From positions 25,410 to 89,409 of the forward strand of contig DATNEY010000047.1 in assembly GCA_035606665.1 (NCBI GenBank): a stretch of DNA of 64,000 nt, given 5' to 3'. Below are positions 1 to 8,901 of the stretch, piece after piece. Under the pieces are notes generated by a model. That model was not told where the DNA came from. It saw nothing but the letters and a program-made list of their open reading frames with translations, and did not search any database. Position numbers and translations under genes: made by a program. The DNA is from DASUGC01 sp035606665. Its GTDB lineage: Bacteria; Acidobacteriota; Vicinamibacteria; Vicinamibacterales; SCN-69-37. How positions within the stretch are numbered: the stretch's first letter is position 1; every line of letters starts with the position of its first letter.

Positions 1-1134
1 ATGGAAGCCATGGGCTCGGTGATGACGAACAAATACGCCGAGGGCTATCCAGGTAAGCGGTACTACGGCGGCTGTGAGTTCGTGGACGTCGCGGAAACGC
101 TCGCCATCGATCGCGCGAAGCAGCTCTTCGGCGCCGATCACGCGAACGTGCAGCCGCACTCCGGCGCGCAGGCCAACATGTCGGTGTACGTCGCCATGCT
201 GAAACCGGGCGACACGATTCTCGGCATGAATCTCGCGCACGGCGGCCACCTCACGCACGGCCACCCGCTCAATTTCTCCGGCAAGTTCTACACGATCATT
301 CCCTACGGCGTCCGCAAGGAAGACGAGCGGCTGGATTACGAGGAGTTCGAACGCCTCGCGCACGAGCACAAACCGAAGATGATCGTCATCGGCGCCAGCG
401 CCTATCCGCGTCAGTTCGATTTCGCGCGGATGCGGAAGGTCGCGGACGCCGTCGGATCGCTCGTGATGACGGACATGGCGCACATCGCCGGACTCGTCGC
501 CGCCGGTGCGCATCCGAGCCCCGTGCCCTACTCGGATTTCGTGACGACCACAACCCACAAGACACTGCGCGGGCCGCGCGGCGGAATGGTGCTGTGCCGG
601 TCCCAGTTCGCGAAGGAGATCGATCGAGCGGTCTTCCCGGGCGTACAGGGAGGCCCCTTGATGCACGTCATCGCGGCGAAGGCGGTCTGCTTCAAGGAAG
701 CCCTCGCGCCGGAGTTCCGCGACTACCAGCAGCAGATCGTGACCAACGCCTCTCGGATGGCGAAGACGATCGGTGCCGCCGGCTTCCGGCTCGTCAGCGG
801 CGGCACCGACAACCACATGATGCTGGTGGACGTGTTCTCGCGAGGGCTGACGGGCAAGGTGGCCGAGGCCGCGCTTGGGCGGGCCGGCATCACCGTCAAC
901 AAGAACGCGATTCCGTTCGATCAGAATCCACCCATGACGGCGAGCGGCATCCGCATCGGTACGCCGGCCGTGACGACCCGCGGAATGCGCGAAACCGAAA
1001 TGGACACGATCGCGCGGCTCATCGTTCGCGCACTCGAAACCCCGGGGGACGCCGCCGTGGCAGCGGCGGTCAAGACGGACGTGGAAGCGCTCTGCCGCGC
1101 CTTCCCACTGAACGCCGATCTGGTACGTCAGTGA
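1..1134 (+). CDS. glyA: Serine hydroxymethyltransferase, 5'-truncated by the window edge
   Basis: PLP enzyme that converts serine and tetrahydrofolate to glycine and 5,10-methylene-THF in the cytoplasm. The visible 377 residues begin at a point that lies about 35 residues inside normal GlyA (a segment corresponding to the conserved MEAMGSVMTNKYAEGYPGKR stretch), so the true start lies upstream of the window; the ATG at base 1 is an internal Met. The PLP-binding lysine is Lys187 of the visible part, in the signature TTTTHKTLRGPRGG. The rest of the fold is intact and ends normally. The TGA stop overlaps the GTG start of the downstream helicase gene in a GTGA, so the two are translationally coupled. 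Confidence 0.97.
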   Translation: MEAMGSVMTNKYAEGYPGKRYYGGCEFVDVAETLAIDRAKQLFGADHANVQPHSGAQANMSVYVAMLKPGDTILGMNLAHGGHLTHGHPLNFSGKFYTIIPYGVRKEDERLDYEEFERLAHEHKPKMIVIGASAYPRQFDFARMRKVADAVGSLVMTDMAHIAGLVAAGAHPSPVPYSDFVTTTTHKTLRGPRGGMVLCRSQFAKEIDRAVFPGVQGGPLMHVIAAKAVCFKEALAPEFRDYQQQIVTNASRMAKTIGAAGFRLVSGGTDNHMMLVDVFSRGLTGKVAEAALGRAGITVNKNAIPFDQNPPMTASGIRIGTPAVTTRGMRETEMDTIARLIVRALETPGDAAVAAAVKTDVEALCRAFPLNADLVRQ

Positions 1135-3119
1135 CCGACCCAGAGCCGGGGTGCAGGGGTCCCCGGCGGTCTTTGATAGACCGCGTCGCAGGTGCCTTGG
1201 CCGACGACGGCCCGCTCGCGGATGCGATCGAGGACTTCGAACCGCGCCTCGGACAACGCAGGCTCGCGCTGGAGGTCGCACGTACGTTCGAGCAGGGCGG
1301 CACGCTGCTCGCGGAGGCCGGCACCGGTACGGGCAAGACACTCGCGTACCTCCTTCCCGCGGTGCTTTCGGGGCGCCGGGTACTCGTTTCCACCGGCACT
1401 CGAACGCTTCAGGATCAGGTTTTCTACAAGGACATCCCCGCTCTGGCGCGCGCGCTCGGCACGCCGATCCGCGCGGCCTACATGAAGGGCCGCACCAACT
1501 ACCTCTGCCTGCATCGCTTCGAGCGGATGCTGGAGGTTGCGCCGTCGCTCGACGCGGGCGAACGCGGCTGGATGGAACGAATCGAAGAGTGGGTCCCGCA
1601 GACCGCCACCGGTGACCGCGCCGAGATCGAGGACCTCCCGGACGACCTGCCGCTCTGGAGCGAGCTCACCGCCAATGCCGAACAGTGCCTCGGACGGGAG
1701 TGCGGCCGGTTCAATGAATGCTTCGTGACGCGCATGCGCGAGACCGCCGCGGACGCGCAGATCATCATCGTCAACCACCACCTGCTCTGCGCGGACGCGT
1801 CCGTGCGGCATGGCGGGTTCGGCGAAGTGATCCCCGAATGCGACTACGCCGTCGTCGACGAGGCGCATCAGCTCGAAGATGTGGTGACCCAGTACTTTGG
1901 CGTATCGGTCGGCACACATCGCGTTGACGAGTTCGTGCGCAACACGAGTCAGGCCGCCGGAACGATTCCGGCGAACGACGGTGCCTTTGCCGTGGCGATC
2001 GTCAGCGCCGCGCACGACGTCCAGGCCGCCTGCCGGCGGTTGTTCGACACGGCGCGCATGGAAGTCCGGCGGGAGTCCGGCGATCGGACCGCGCTCACCC
2101 CGGACGCGATCGAACGGCTCAACGACGCCGGCCTCTCCGCCCGGGAGGCCCTCGATCGCCTGCTCGCACTGCTCCGGCACCGTCAGGAGCTGCCGGAAGA
2201 TCTCCAATCCATCGTGGCGCGTGGCGCGGCGATCGCCGACGATCTGAAAATTCTCCTGGCCGCGGACGACCCGGCGTTCGTGCACTTTCTCGAGGTCCGT
2301 GGACGCGGCGTGGCGCTGCGTGCGGCGCCCATCGACGTTTCGCGTCTGGTGCGCACGCACATTGTCGGCGACCGCACGGCGACAGTCCTGACGTCGGCGA
2401 CGCTGGCCGTCGAAGGCGCCTTCGACTACGCCAAGTCCCGTCTTGGACTGGACGATGCCACGACGCTGCAATTGCCGTCTGAGTTCGACTTTCGAACACA
2501 GGCGGTGCTGTTCCTGCCGGCTGACATGCCCGACCCGCGGTCGCCGGATTTCAATCGCGCGGCTGCGTGGATCATCGGGGAGATCCTCGATCGCACGCAG
2601 GGCCGCGCCTTCGTGCTCTTCACGTCGTACGCGGCGATGCGTGATGTGCACGAGCGGCTGGCGCCCAGGACCGGCTGGCCGCTGCTCATGCAAGGAACGG
2701 CCCCGCGCTCGTCGCTGCTCCGCGACTTCCGCGCAACGCCCAACGCGGTCCTCCTGGCAACGGCCAGTTTCTGGCAGGGTGTCGACGTCGCCGGCGAAGC
2801 ACTCAGCTGCGTCATCGTCGACCGCCTGCCGTTCGCCTCGCCGGGCGATCCGCTGGTCGCGGCACGGCTGGCCGCCATCGAACGGCGCGGCGGCCATCCA
2901 TTTCACGAGTACCAGGTGCCGCTCGCGACGCTCACGCTGCTGCAGGGACTCGGACGGCTGATCCGGACGCGTAGCGACCGGGGCGTCCTCGCCGTGCTCG
3001 ATCCTCGTCTCGTCCGGATGTCCTACGGCCGCAGGTTTCTCGCGTCGTTCCCGCCGGCACCGATGACCGACGACCTCGGCGCGATCTCACGATTCTTCGA
3101 CGGGACTATCGCGGACTGA
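1131..3119 (+). CDS. dinG: DinG/YoaA-type ATP-dependent DNA helicase (XPD-like Fe-S helicase)
   Basis: Superfamily 2, 5'-3' DNA helicase of 662 residues from GTG 1131, a start chosen because it overlaps the glyA stop in a GTGA and because the Q-motif region follows at once; a longer open frame upstream is a shadow of glyA. Walker A is AEAGTGTGKT with Lys69, and the Walker B box is DEAH at residues 243-246. Four cysteines (Cys126, Cys186, Cys191, Cys197) have the spacing of the 4Fe-4S domain of XPD/DinG helicases. The C-terminal half holds helicase motifs IV-VI, including QGLGRLIRT near the end. Expected to act in repair of R-loops or stalled forks. Start is somewhat uncertain, family call is firm. 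Confidence 0.9.
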   Translation: MTDPEPGCRGPRRSLIDRVAGALADDGPLADAIEDFEPRLGQRRLALEVARTFEQGGTLLAEAGTGTGKTLAYLLPAVLSGRRVLVSTGTRTLQDQVFYKDIPALARALGTPIRAAYMKGRTNYLCLHRFERMLEVAPSLDAGERGWMERIEEWVPQTATGDRAEIEDLPDDLPLWSELTANAEQCLGRECGRFNECFVTRMRETAADAQIIIVNHHLLCADASVRHGGFGEVIPECDYAVVDEAHQLEDVVTQYFGVSVGTHRVDEFVRNTSQAAGTIPANDGAFAVAIVSAAHDVQAACRRLFDTARMEVRRESGDRTALTPDAIERLNDAGLSAREALDRLLALLRHRQELPEDLQSIVARGAAIADDLKILLAADDPAFVHFLEVRGRGVALRAAPIDVSRLVRTHIVGDRTATVLTSATLAVEGAFDYAKSRLGLDDATTLQLPSEFDFRTQAVLFLPADMPDPRSPDFNRAAAWIIGEILDRTQGRAFVLFTSYAAMRDVHERLAPRTGWPLLMQGTAPRSSLLRDFRATPNAVLLATASFWQGVDVAGEALSCVIVDRLPFASPGDPLVAARLAAIERRGGHPFHEYQVPLATLTLLQGLGRLIRTRSDRGVLAVLDPRLVRMSYGRRFLASFPPAPMTDDLGAISRFFDGTIAD

Positions 3120-3160
3120 CGTCGCACCGGGTATCCTTTATCCCGATTCCTGGAGAGCCA

Positions 3161-4297
3161 ATGTCTGTTCGCTTGACCAACGCCACTCGCGCGCTCCTCA
3201 TGGCGGCGGCCGCCACCACGGCGCTGGTGCTTCTGCCGCAGCCGTTCGTCGCCGGGCCGGCAGCGCAGGCCGCCCGCGCCGCGATGCCCGCGAAGCTCAC
3301 GCCCCAGGAGTTCTGGAAACTCATCGGGGACATCTCAGAGCCGGGCGGCTACTTCCGCATCACCGACAACTACACGTCGAACGAGAACGAAATCGGCCAG
3401 ATCTTCACGCAGCTGCGCGATCAGAACAAGACCGGCGGCGTCTACATCGGCGTTGGACCCGAACAGAACCTGACGTACATCGCGGCGATCAAACCCGCGA
3501 TGGCCTTCGTCATCGACATCCGGCGTCAGGCGGTCATGCAGCACCTGATGTTCAAGGCGATGTTCGAGATGTCGAAGGATCGCGCTGACTTCATCTCGCT
3601 GCTGTTCGCCAAGCCCAGGCCTGCTGGACTCGGCGAGTCGACACCGATCGACAAGTTATGGGAGGCGTACTTCGGCGTCGCCACGGATCCCGCACTCGCC
3701 GAAAAGACCAAGGCTCGGGTCGTCGAGCGGCTCACCAAGACCTATCCGTTCACATTCAATGACGACGAGATGTGGCAGCTGAACGCGGTCCTGGATGCGT
3801 TCGTGCAGTTCGGCCCCGCGATCACGACCCGCGGGGCGGCTACCGGCGGCGGAGGCCGTGGCGGCAGTCGCGGGTTCGCGGACCTGACGGGCTGGTCATT
3901 CGACGCGTCCGGTGCCCCGCGGAGCTTCCTCTCCACCGAAGAACACTTCCAGACCGTGAAGTCCCTGCATGAGCGGAATCTCATCGTCCCAGTCAGCGGC
4001 GACTTCGGCGGTCCCAAGGCGTTGCGGGCGATCGGCGCCTACGTCCGCGACCACGGTGGCACCGTGACGGCGTTCTATGTTTCCAACGTCGAGCAGTACC
4101 TGTTCCAGGACGGTAAGCAGGCCGCGTTCTTCGACAACGTCGCGACGCTGCCGATCACGGACGCCAGCGTCTTCATCCGGCCATACGCGCTGCGGCAGTT
4201 CGGCGGCACCGGACTCTGCGGAATCGGCCAGTTTCTCAAGGCCGCGCAGGCCGGACGCGTGCCCGTCTACAACAGCACCCTGGCCTGCCCGCAGTAG
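3161..4297 (+). CDS. LIC_10091-like secreted protein of unknown function
   Basis: A 378-residue protein with a clear N-terminal export signal (residues about 1-42, hydrophobic core LLMAAAATTALVLL, Ala-rich cleavage region). The mature part contains a segment GGVYIGVGPEQNLTYIAAIK followed by AFVIDIRRQ, which resembles the Rossmann-like, methyltransferase-fold LIC_10091 family; the family assignment is from memory of these motifs. A Gly-rich stretch (TGGGGRGGSRG) lies in the middle. The ATG at 3161 is preceded by GGAGAG at 3152-3157. It is followed after 29 bases by a TPR protein gene. No catalytic function can be assigned. Confidence 0.72.
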   Translation: MSVRLTNATRALLMAAAATTALVLLPQPFVAGPAAQAARAAMPAKLTPQEFWKLIGDISEPGGYFRITDNYTSNENEIGQIFTQLRDQNKTGGVYIGVGPEQNLTYIAAIKPAMAFVIDIRRQAVMQHLMFKAMFEMSKDRADFISLLFAKPRPAGLGESTPIDKLWEAYFGVATDPALAEKTKARVVERLTKTYPFTFNDDEMWQLNAVLDAFVQFGPAITTRGAATGGGGRGGSRGFADLTGWSFDASGAPRSFLSTEEHFQTVKSLHERNLIVPVSGDFGGPKALRAIGAYVRDHGGTVTAFYVSNVEQYLFQDGKQAAFFDNVATLPITDASVFIRPYALRQFGGTGLCGIGQFLKAAQAGRVPVYNSTLACPQ

Positions 4298-4326
4298 GTT
4301 TACACTTGAAGGACGTGGAGGATCGT

Positions 4327-5334
4327 ATGACCCGACTGATGACTCGCACCTTGCTCATTGCCGCGTTTGCGCTGGTCGTCGTGGGATGGGCGGCGCCGGC
4401 ATCGGCTCAGACCGGTACGCTTCGCGGCAAGGTCATCTCCAAGGATGGCAAGCCCGTCGAGGCCGCCGAGGTCATTCTTGACTTCGTTGGTGACGTCACC
4501 CGGCAGATCAAGACCATCACCGACAAGAACGGCGAGTGGATCCGGGCCGGAGTTCCGGTCGGCGGTGGCTCCTGGACAGTGACCGCGAAGAAGTTCGACG
4601 CGAGCGGCTCGATCAAGAACCAGGTCGTCCAGATGAACGGGCAAGTGAAGGTGCCGGACATTACCCTGTTGTCCGAGGGAGATCGCGCCAAGGGCGTGAA
4701 GCCGACCGTGAGCAATGAGGAGGCCGCGGCCATGGCCAAGAAGGCCGCGGAGACGGACAAGCTCCTCGAGGAGACCAATGCCGCGATCACCGCGGGCAAT
4801 CATGCCGAGGCCATCGCCAAGCTCACCTCGCTTATCGAGCGGCTCAAGACAGAACGCAACGACCCGTGCTCTGCCTGCTACGCGAAGCTCGGTGACATCT
4901 ACCAGGCCATGAAGGACGAGAAGCTCGCTGAAGCCAATTACCTCAAGGCCATCGACGCCGATCCCGCGAAGCCTGGGCCGTACAACGCGCTCGCCGCGAT
5001 GTACAACGAGCAGCGCCGGTTCGACGACGCGACGAAGATGAGCGCGAAGGCGGCGGAGCTCATGGGCGCCAGCGGCAGCTCGGATCCGCAGGCGATCTAC
5101 AACCAGGGCGTCATCTTCTGGAACCAGAGCAAGGCTGCCGAAGCGAAGGCGCAATTCGCCAAGGTCGTCGAGCTGGATCCGAAGATGGCGGACGCGCACT
5201 ACTACCTGGGCATGGCAAACCTGAACCTCGGTGTGATGGCCGATGCGAAGAAGAACTTCCAGGAGTATCTGAAACTCGCGCCGACGGGCCCGAACGCTGA
5301 AACTGCAAAGGCGATCCTCGCGCAGATCAAGTAG
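4327..5334 (+). CDS. Exported carboxypeptidase-regulatory-like domain / TPR protein
   Basis: 335 residues from ATG 4327, chosen because GGAGG lies at 4317-4321 and a good signal peptide (LLIAAFALVVVGWAAPASAQ) begins directly after it; a TTG 21 bases upstream is less likely. After the signal comes a beta-sandwich resembling the carboxypeptidase regulatory domain (TLRGKVISKDGKPVEAAEV, about residues 30-115). An Ala/Lys-rich helical linker follows, then several TPR units, for example GDIYQAMKDEKLAEANYLKA and YLGMANLNLGVMADAKKNFQ. It is probably a periplasmic or envelope scaffolding protein. yggS follows 2 bases after its stop, so they form one transcription unit. Confidence 0.85.
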   Translation: MTRLMTRTLLIAAFALVVVGWAAPASAQTGTLRGKVISKDGKPVEAAEVILDFVGDVTRQIKTITDKNGEWIRAGVPVGGGSWTVTAKKFDASGSIKNQVVQMNGQVKVPDITLLSEGDRAKGVKPTVSNEEAAAMAKKAAETDKLLEETNAAITAGNHAEAIAKLTSLIERLKTERNDPCSACYAKLGDIYQAMKDEKLAEANYLKAIDADPAKPGPYNALAAMYNEQRRFDDATKMSAKAAELMGASGSSDPQAIYNQGVIFWNQSKAAEAKAQFAKVVELDPKMADAHYYLGMANLNLGVMADAKKNFQEYLKLAPTGPNAETAKAILAQIK

Positions 5335-5336
5335 CA

Positions 5337-6050
5337 ATGCCGCCTGCGGCGGACATTGCGCAGAACATCCGTGACGTGCGCCGCCGCATCGACGCGGCGG
5401 CGCAGCGTTCCGGCCGCGACTCCTCGAACATCACCCTGATTGCCGTATCCAAGACATTTACCGCGGACGACGTCCGCGCGGCGGCAGCGGCAGGTCAAAC
5501 GCAGTTCGGCGAGAACCGCGTGCAGGAGGGGCTGGACAAGATCGAGGCGCTGAAAGACCTGGGCCTCACCTGGCATCTCATCGGCCACCTGCAGTCCAAC
5601 AAAGCAAAGAAGGCCGCGGCAGCATTCTCGTGGATTCAGTCCATCGACAGCGTCGAGTTGCTCCGAAAGATCGACGGCGCCGCCGTCGAGCACGGCACTC
5701 GTCCCAGAGTGCTCGTCCAGGCCGACCTCGCGAACGAAGCGACGAAGTTCGGAGCGGATGCGGCGGTCGTGAGCGACCTCGTGAAGGCGGCGCTCGATGC
5801 ACGAGCAGTGGATCTGCGTGGACTCATGATCGTTCCGCCGATCCCCGATACGCCCGACGCCTCCCGGCCGTGGTTCAAACGGCTTCGAGACTTGCGCGAT
5901 TCCCTGGTTGCGGGAGGCACGCCCTCCGATCGACTGTCCGAGCTCTCGATGGGCATGAGCGACGACTTCGAAGTCGCCGTCGAAGAGGGCGCGACGATGG
6001 TCCGCGTCGGCAGCGCGATTTTCGGGCGTCGCGTGTACTCGCAAGGGTGA
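5337..6050 (+). CDS. yggS: YggS family pyridoxal 5'-phosphate homeostasis protein
   Basis: 237-residue PLP-binding protein of the alanine-racemase fold type III (PLPBP/YggS). It shows the family hallmarks: ITLIAVSKTF with the PLP lysine, GENRVQEGLDK, WHLIGHLQSNKAKK and LSMGMSDDFEVAVEEGATMV. Members have no known enzyme activity; they bind PLP and keep vitamin B6 pools balanced. The ATG at 5337 follows the TPR gene by 2 bases and the TGA overlaps the ATG of the DUF167 gene by one base. YggS next to a YggU/DUF167 gene is a common bacterial arrangement and supports both calls. Confidence 0.95.
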   Translation: MPPAADIAQNIRDVRRRIDAAAQRSGRDSSNITLIAVSKTFTADDVRAAAAAGQTQFGENRVQEGLDKIEALKDLGLTWHLIGHLQSNKAKKAAAAFSWIQSIDSVELLRKIDGAAVEHGTRPRVLVQADLANEATKFGADAAVVSDLVKAALDARAVDLRGLMIVPPIPDTPDASRPWFKRLRDLRDSLVAGGTPSDRLSELSMGMSDDFEVAVEEGATMVRVGSAIFGRRVYSQG

Positions 6051-6349
6051 TGGCGCCGCTCGCCCTTTCGTCGGCGCCGGGAGGCGTCCGTATTCAGGTT
6101 CGCGTGATCCCCCGATCGCCTCGCACCGCCATCGATGGCGTTCGTGAGGGCCGGCTTCTGCTGCGCGTCACGGCTCCGCCGGTTGACGACAGCGCAAATC
6201 ACGCGGTCGTGGAGTTGCTGGCGCGAGCGCTCGCCCTCCCCCGCCGCGCGGTCCGTATCGTGTCCGGCGAGACGGCACGCAACAAGACGCTCGAGATCGC
6301 GGGCCTGGACGCCGCCGATGTCCGCTCGAGGTTAGGATTCGGAACGTGA
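6050..6349 (+). CDS. DUF167 (YggU/UPF0235) family protein
   Basis: Small 99-residue protein. The sequence RIQVRVIPRSPRTAIDGVREGRLL, continued by VTAPPVDDSANHAVVELLA and IVSGETARNKTLEI, is the typical DUF167 pattern. Function is unknown; the fold is a small alpha/beta domain. Start ATG 6050 overlaps the yggS stop by one base, and its TGA overlaps the GTG of hutI in a GTGA, so it lies in the middle of a tightly coupled operon. Confidence 0.9.
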   Translation: MAPLALSSAPGGVRIQVRVIPRSPRTAIDGVREGRLLLRVTAPPVDDSANHAVVELLARALALPRRAVRIVSGETARNKTLEIAGLDAADVRSRLGFGT

Positions 6350-7590
6350 TCACGCTCCTTATCGAGCACCTCGATGAATTCTGGCCGGTGGCCGGACCAG
6401 CCCCGCGGGCGGGAGAACGGCAAGGCGCGCACGCGCCCATTGCCGATGGCGCGGTGGCTTGCCAGGGCGTCACGATCGTCGCGGCGGGCCCGACGGTCGA
6501 TGTCAGACGGGCAGTCGCGACCGGAAGTGCGACACGCGTCATCGATGGCCGGGGGCGTTCGCTGGTTCCGGGATTCGTCGATGGCCACACTCACGTCGTC
6601 TATGCAGGCGATCGGCGCGAGGAGTTGAGGAGACGGCTGGCGGGTGCAACCTATGCCGAGATCGCGGCCGCAGGCGGCGGCATCCTGTCGACGATGCGGG
6701 CGACGAGGGCGGCGTCTGAAGCCGAGCTGATTGAACAGACTCGCGTCCGGCTGGCGGAGATGCTCGCTGCGGGTTCAACAACGGTCGAGGCCAAGAGCGG
6801 GTACGGCCTCACGACAGACGCCGAGATCCGAATGCTGCGGGTTATCGCGGAGTTGAACGATGCGCAGCCGGTCGAGCTGGCGTCGACGTTCATGGGGGCG
6901 CACGAAGTGCCCCCGGAGTTCCGCGACCGTCAGGCGGAGTTCGTCGATCTCATCATTCGCGAGATGATCCCGGCTGCGGCTGGTCTCGCCGAGTGGTGCG
7001 ACGTCTTCTGCGACCGGGGGTTCTTCACTCCTGACGAATCAATCGCAATTCTCGAGGCGGGCAAACGCGCCGGCATGAAGCCGCGGATCCACGCAGACGA
7101 GCTCGCGGCGAGCGGTGGACCGGCGGTGGCGGCACGCGCAGGTGCACGCTCGGCGGATCACCTTGTGCAGGTGACGTCCAATGGAATTGCCGAGCTGGCA
7201 GGCGCGGGCACCGTCGCCACGCTGCTCCCTGCGGCGGCGTTCTTCCTCAAGCTCGGAAAGTTCGCCCCCGCACGCGATCTGATCGCCGCCGGCGTGCCAG
7301 TCGCGCTCGCCACAGACGTGAATCCGGGCGGCGGCCTGTCCCCGTCGATGCCCTTCGTCATGACGCTCGGGTGCTTCTCAATGGGCCTGACATTCGAGGA
7401 GGCGCTCTCGGCTGCGACGATCAATGGTGCGTATTCACTCGACCGCCACGACCGAGTCGGCAGCCTCGAGCCGGGCAAGCAATTCGACGCCGTGCTCGTG
7501 GACGGCCCGGCGGTCAATCTCCTCAGAACCAACACCGCGACCATCGCGGCCGTCTTCAAGAAAGGAATCGAAGTTCATGCTCGTCAATAA
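6346..7590 (+). CDS. hutI: Imidazolonepropionase
   Basis: 414-residue amidohydrolase that opens 4-imidazolone-5-propionate to N-formimino-L-glutamate, step three of histidine breakdown. Metal ligands and family motifs are present: VDGHTHVVYAGDR (HxH), GAHEVPPEFR, IHADELAASGG and LATDVNPGGG. The sequence KSGYGLTTDAEIRMLRV is also typical of HutI. GTG start at 6346 overlaps the upstream stop (GTGA). The 3' end overlaps the next gene by 14 bases. hutH and hutU are not in the window. Confidence 0.95.
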   Translation: MITLLIEHLDEFWPVAGPAPRAGERQGAHAPIADGAVACQGVTIVAAGPTVDVRRAVATGSATRVIDGRGRSLVPGFVDGHTHVVYAGDRREELRRRLAGATYAEIAAAGGGILSTMRATRAASEAELIEQTRVRLAEMLAAGSTTVEAKSGYGLTTDAEIRMLRVIAELNDAQPVELASTFMGAHEVPPEFRDRQAEFVDLIIREMIPAAAGLAEWCDVFCDRGFFTPDESIAILEAGKRAGMKPRIHADELAASGGPAVAARAGARSADHLVQVTSNGIAELAGAGTVATLLPAAAFFLKLGKFAPARDLIAAGVPVALATDVNPGGGLSPSMPFVMTLGCFSMGLTFEEALSAATINGAYSLDRHDRVGSLEPGKQFDAVLVDGPAVNLLRTNTATIAAVFKKGIEVHARQ

Positions 7591-8218
7591 GACCGTCACG
7601 GATCTGCTCGACGCATTCGCTGCTCCGACACCGACGCCGGGAGGCGGGTCTGCCGCTGCTCTGGCAGGGGCGATGGCCGCGGCGTTGCTGGAGATGGTCG
7701 CGCAGATGCCGAAGACGAAGAACAACACGCCGGAGGATCGGGCCGCGCTCGACGCCGCGCTGCCGGCACTGAAGTCGTTGCGGGCGAAGCTGACGGAACT
7801 GGTCGACAAAGACTCCGCGTCGTACGACGCCGTTGTTGCGGCCTACAAGCTGCCGAAAGCCACTGACGATGAGAAGGCCGCCAGGAAGGCCGCAGTCCGC
7901 GACGCCATGCGCGGCGCGACCGAAGTGCCGCTCGAGACGGCCCGGGCGTCATTCGCGCTGGCGCACCTCGCCAGACCCATCGCCGAGCACGGCAATCCGA
8001 ACGCGAAGAGCGACGTCAGTGTCGCCCTCGGTCTCGCGATGCAAGCGGCCGGCGGCGCAAGAGCCAACGTCGAGATCAATGTGGACTCGGTTGGTGATCC
8101 CGACTACGCGGCCGCCGTCCGCGCGGACATGGAAAAGGCGATGGTCGAAGCGGCGATGACTTTGAAGGCTACGACTGAAGCCCTCGGCTGGAAGGGGCAC
8201 ACGCCTCCGAGAAGCTGA
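7577..8218 (+). CDS. Cyclodeaminase/cyclohydrolase family protein (formimino-THF cyclodeaminase)
   Basis: 213-residue protein of the FTCD C-terminal domain family (FchA-like). The N-terminal segment TPTPGGGSAAALAGAMAAALLEMVAQM is diagnostic, followed by an all-helical domain and the KSDVSVALGLAMQAAGGARANVEIN stretch. It releases ammonia from 5-formimino-THF to give 5,10-methenyl-THF. The start ATG 7577 lies inside the end of hutI, which ties it to histidine or purine breakdown: the formimino group made available through HutI can enter the folate pool. A separate glutamate formimidoyltransferase domain is not seen here. Confidence 0.9.
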   Translation: MLVNKTVTDLLDAFAAPTPTPGGGSAAALAGAMAAALLEMVAQMPKTKNNTPEDRAALDAALPALKSLRAKLTELVDKDSASYDAVVAAYKLPKATDDEKAARKAAVRDAMRGATEVPLETARASFALAHLARPIAEHGNPNAKSDVSVALGLAMQAAGGARANVEINVDSVGDPDYAAAVRADMEKAMVEAAMTLKATTEALGWKGHTPPRS

Positions 8219-8256
8219 CTAAACCTGCAAGAAGGTCGTGGTCAGGTTGGCCAAAT

Positions 8257-8285
8257 TGCAGGTTGCAGGTTGTTGGCTGTAGGTT
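8257..8285. repeat. Short 7-bp tandem array, GCAGGTT type
   Basis: Degenerate 7-bp units (GCAGGTT, GCAGGTT, GTTGGCT, GTAGGTT) lie between the convergent ends of the cyclodeaminase gene and lepB. The reverse complement of this 29-base stretch matches 42004-42032 with a single mismatch, so the two are dispersed copies. No gene or promoter is seen here. Confidence 0.8.
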
Positions 8286-8286
8286 C

Positions 8287-8901
8287 TCAGCGGACTCGGT
8301 TTAACAACCGAGTCCACTGAATGTCGCCGAACGACTCGCCGATCGACAGGTAGATGAAGAGCGCCTGGCCCTTGACGTAGGACGCCGGCATGAAGCCCCA
8401 GTAGCGGCTGTCCTCGGAGTTGTCCCGGTTGTCGCCCATCATGAAGTACTGGCTGGCCGGCACGGTCACGGGGCCGTAGTCCACACGCACGTCCTCACTT
8501 CTCACATCGTCGGGATTGGGCGGCGGGTTGAGGAACTGGACGTACGGCTCGTCGAGCGGTTGATCGTTGACGAACACCTTCTTCTTCTTGAGCTCGATGC
8601 GATCGCCCGGCAGGCCAATCACGCGCTTGATGAAATCGCGTTCGGGCTCCTTCGGGTACTTGAAGACGACGATGTCGCCGCGCTTGATGGGACGGCTCGG
8701 CAGCAGCGCGCGCTCGACGGCGGTCTGTCCTGGCGCGAACACCATCTTGTTCACGATCAGGTGGTCGCCGATGAGGAGGTTCTTTTCCATCGAGCCGGTC
8801 GGAATCTTGAACGCCTGGAAGACGAACGTCCGCGCGAACAGCGCGAGCGCCACCGCGATGACGAGTGATTCGAAGTATTCGCGGACAACAGACTTTTTCA
8901 T
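8287..8901 (-). CDS. lepB: Signal peptidase I
   Basis: 204-residue type I leader peptidase. An N-terminal membrane helix (LVIAVALALFARTFVFQAF) anchors it. Box B holds the catalytic serine in IPTGSMEKNLLIGD, box D holds the general-base lysine in RDFIKRVIGLPGD, and box E is MGDNRDNSEDSRYWGF. It cleaves signal peptides of exported proteins on the outer face of the inner membrane. It lies downstream of lepA in the same direction, the classic lepA-lepB pair, with a 92-base gap. The last codons form a perfect hairpin (see 8292-8315). Confidence 0.97.
   Translation of the reverse strand: MKKSVVREYFESLVIAVALALFARTFVFQAFKIPTGSMEKNLLIGDHLIVNKMVFAPGQTAVERALLPSRPIKRGDIVVFKYPKEPERDFIKRVIGLPGDRIELKKKKVFVNDQPLDEPYVQFLNPPPNPDDVRSEDVRVDYGPVTVPASQYFMMGDNRDNSEDSRYWGFMPASYVKGQALFIYLSIGESFGDIQWTRLLNRVR
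8292..8315 (-). terminator. Perfect 10-bp hairpin at the 3' end of lepB
   Basis: Arms GGACTCGGTT (8292-8301) and AACCGAGTCC (8306-8315) are perfectly complementary around a 4-base loop. They lie in the last codons of lepB, just ahead of its stop. There is no T-tract, so an intrinsic terminator is possible but not certain; it could also protect the transcript 3' end. Confidence 0.5.

Noticed and set aside
594..1130. N-terminal extension of the helicase frame back to 594
   Set aside because: Overlaps glyA coding sequence in another frame and has no helicase features; GTG 1131 fits the GTGA overlap.
1128..2906. Long minus-strand open frame opposite the DinG gene
   Set aside because: Compositional shadow of a high-GC gene; no family motifs, Arg/Gly/Ala-rich, and the plus-strand frame has full helicase motifs.
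4300..5337. Minus-strand open frame opposite the TPR gene
   Set aside because: Mirror-image shadow: His/Leu/Arg-rich, no start signal, and the plus strand has a signal peptide and TPR units.
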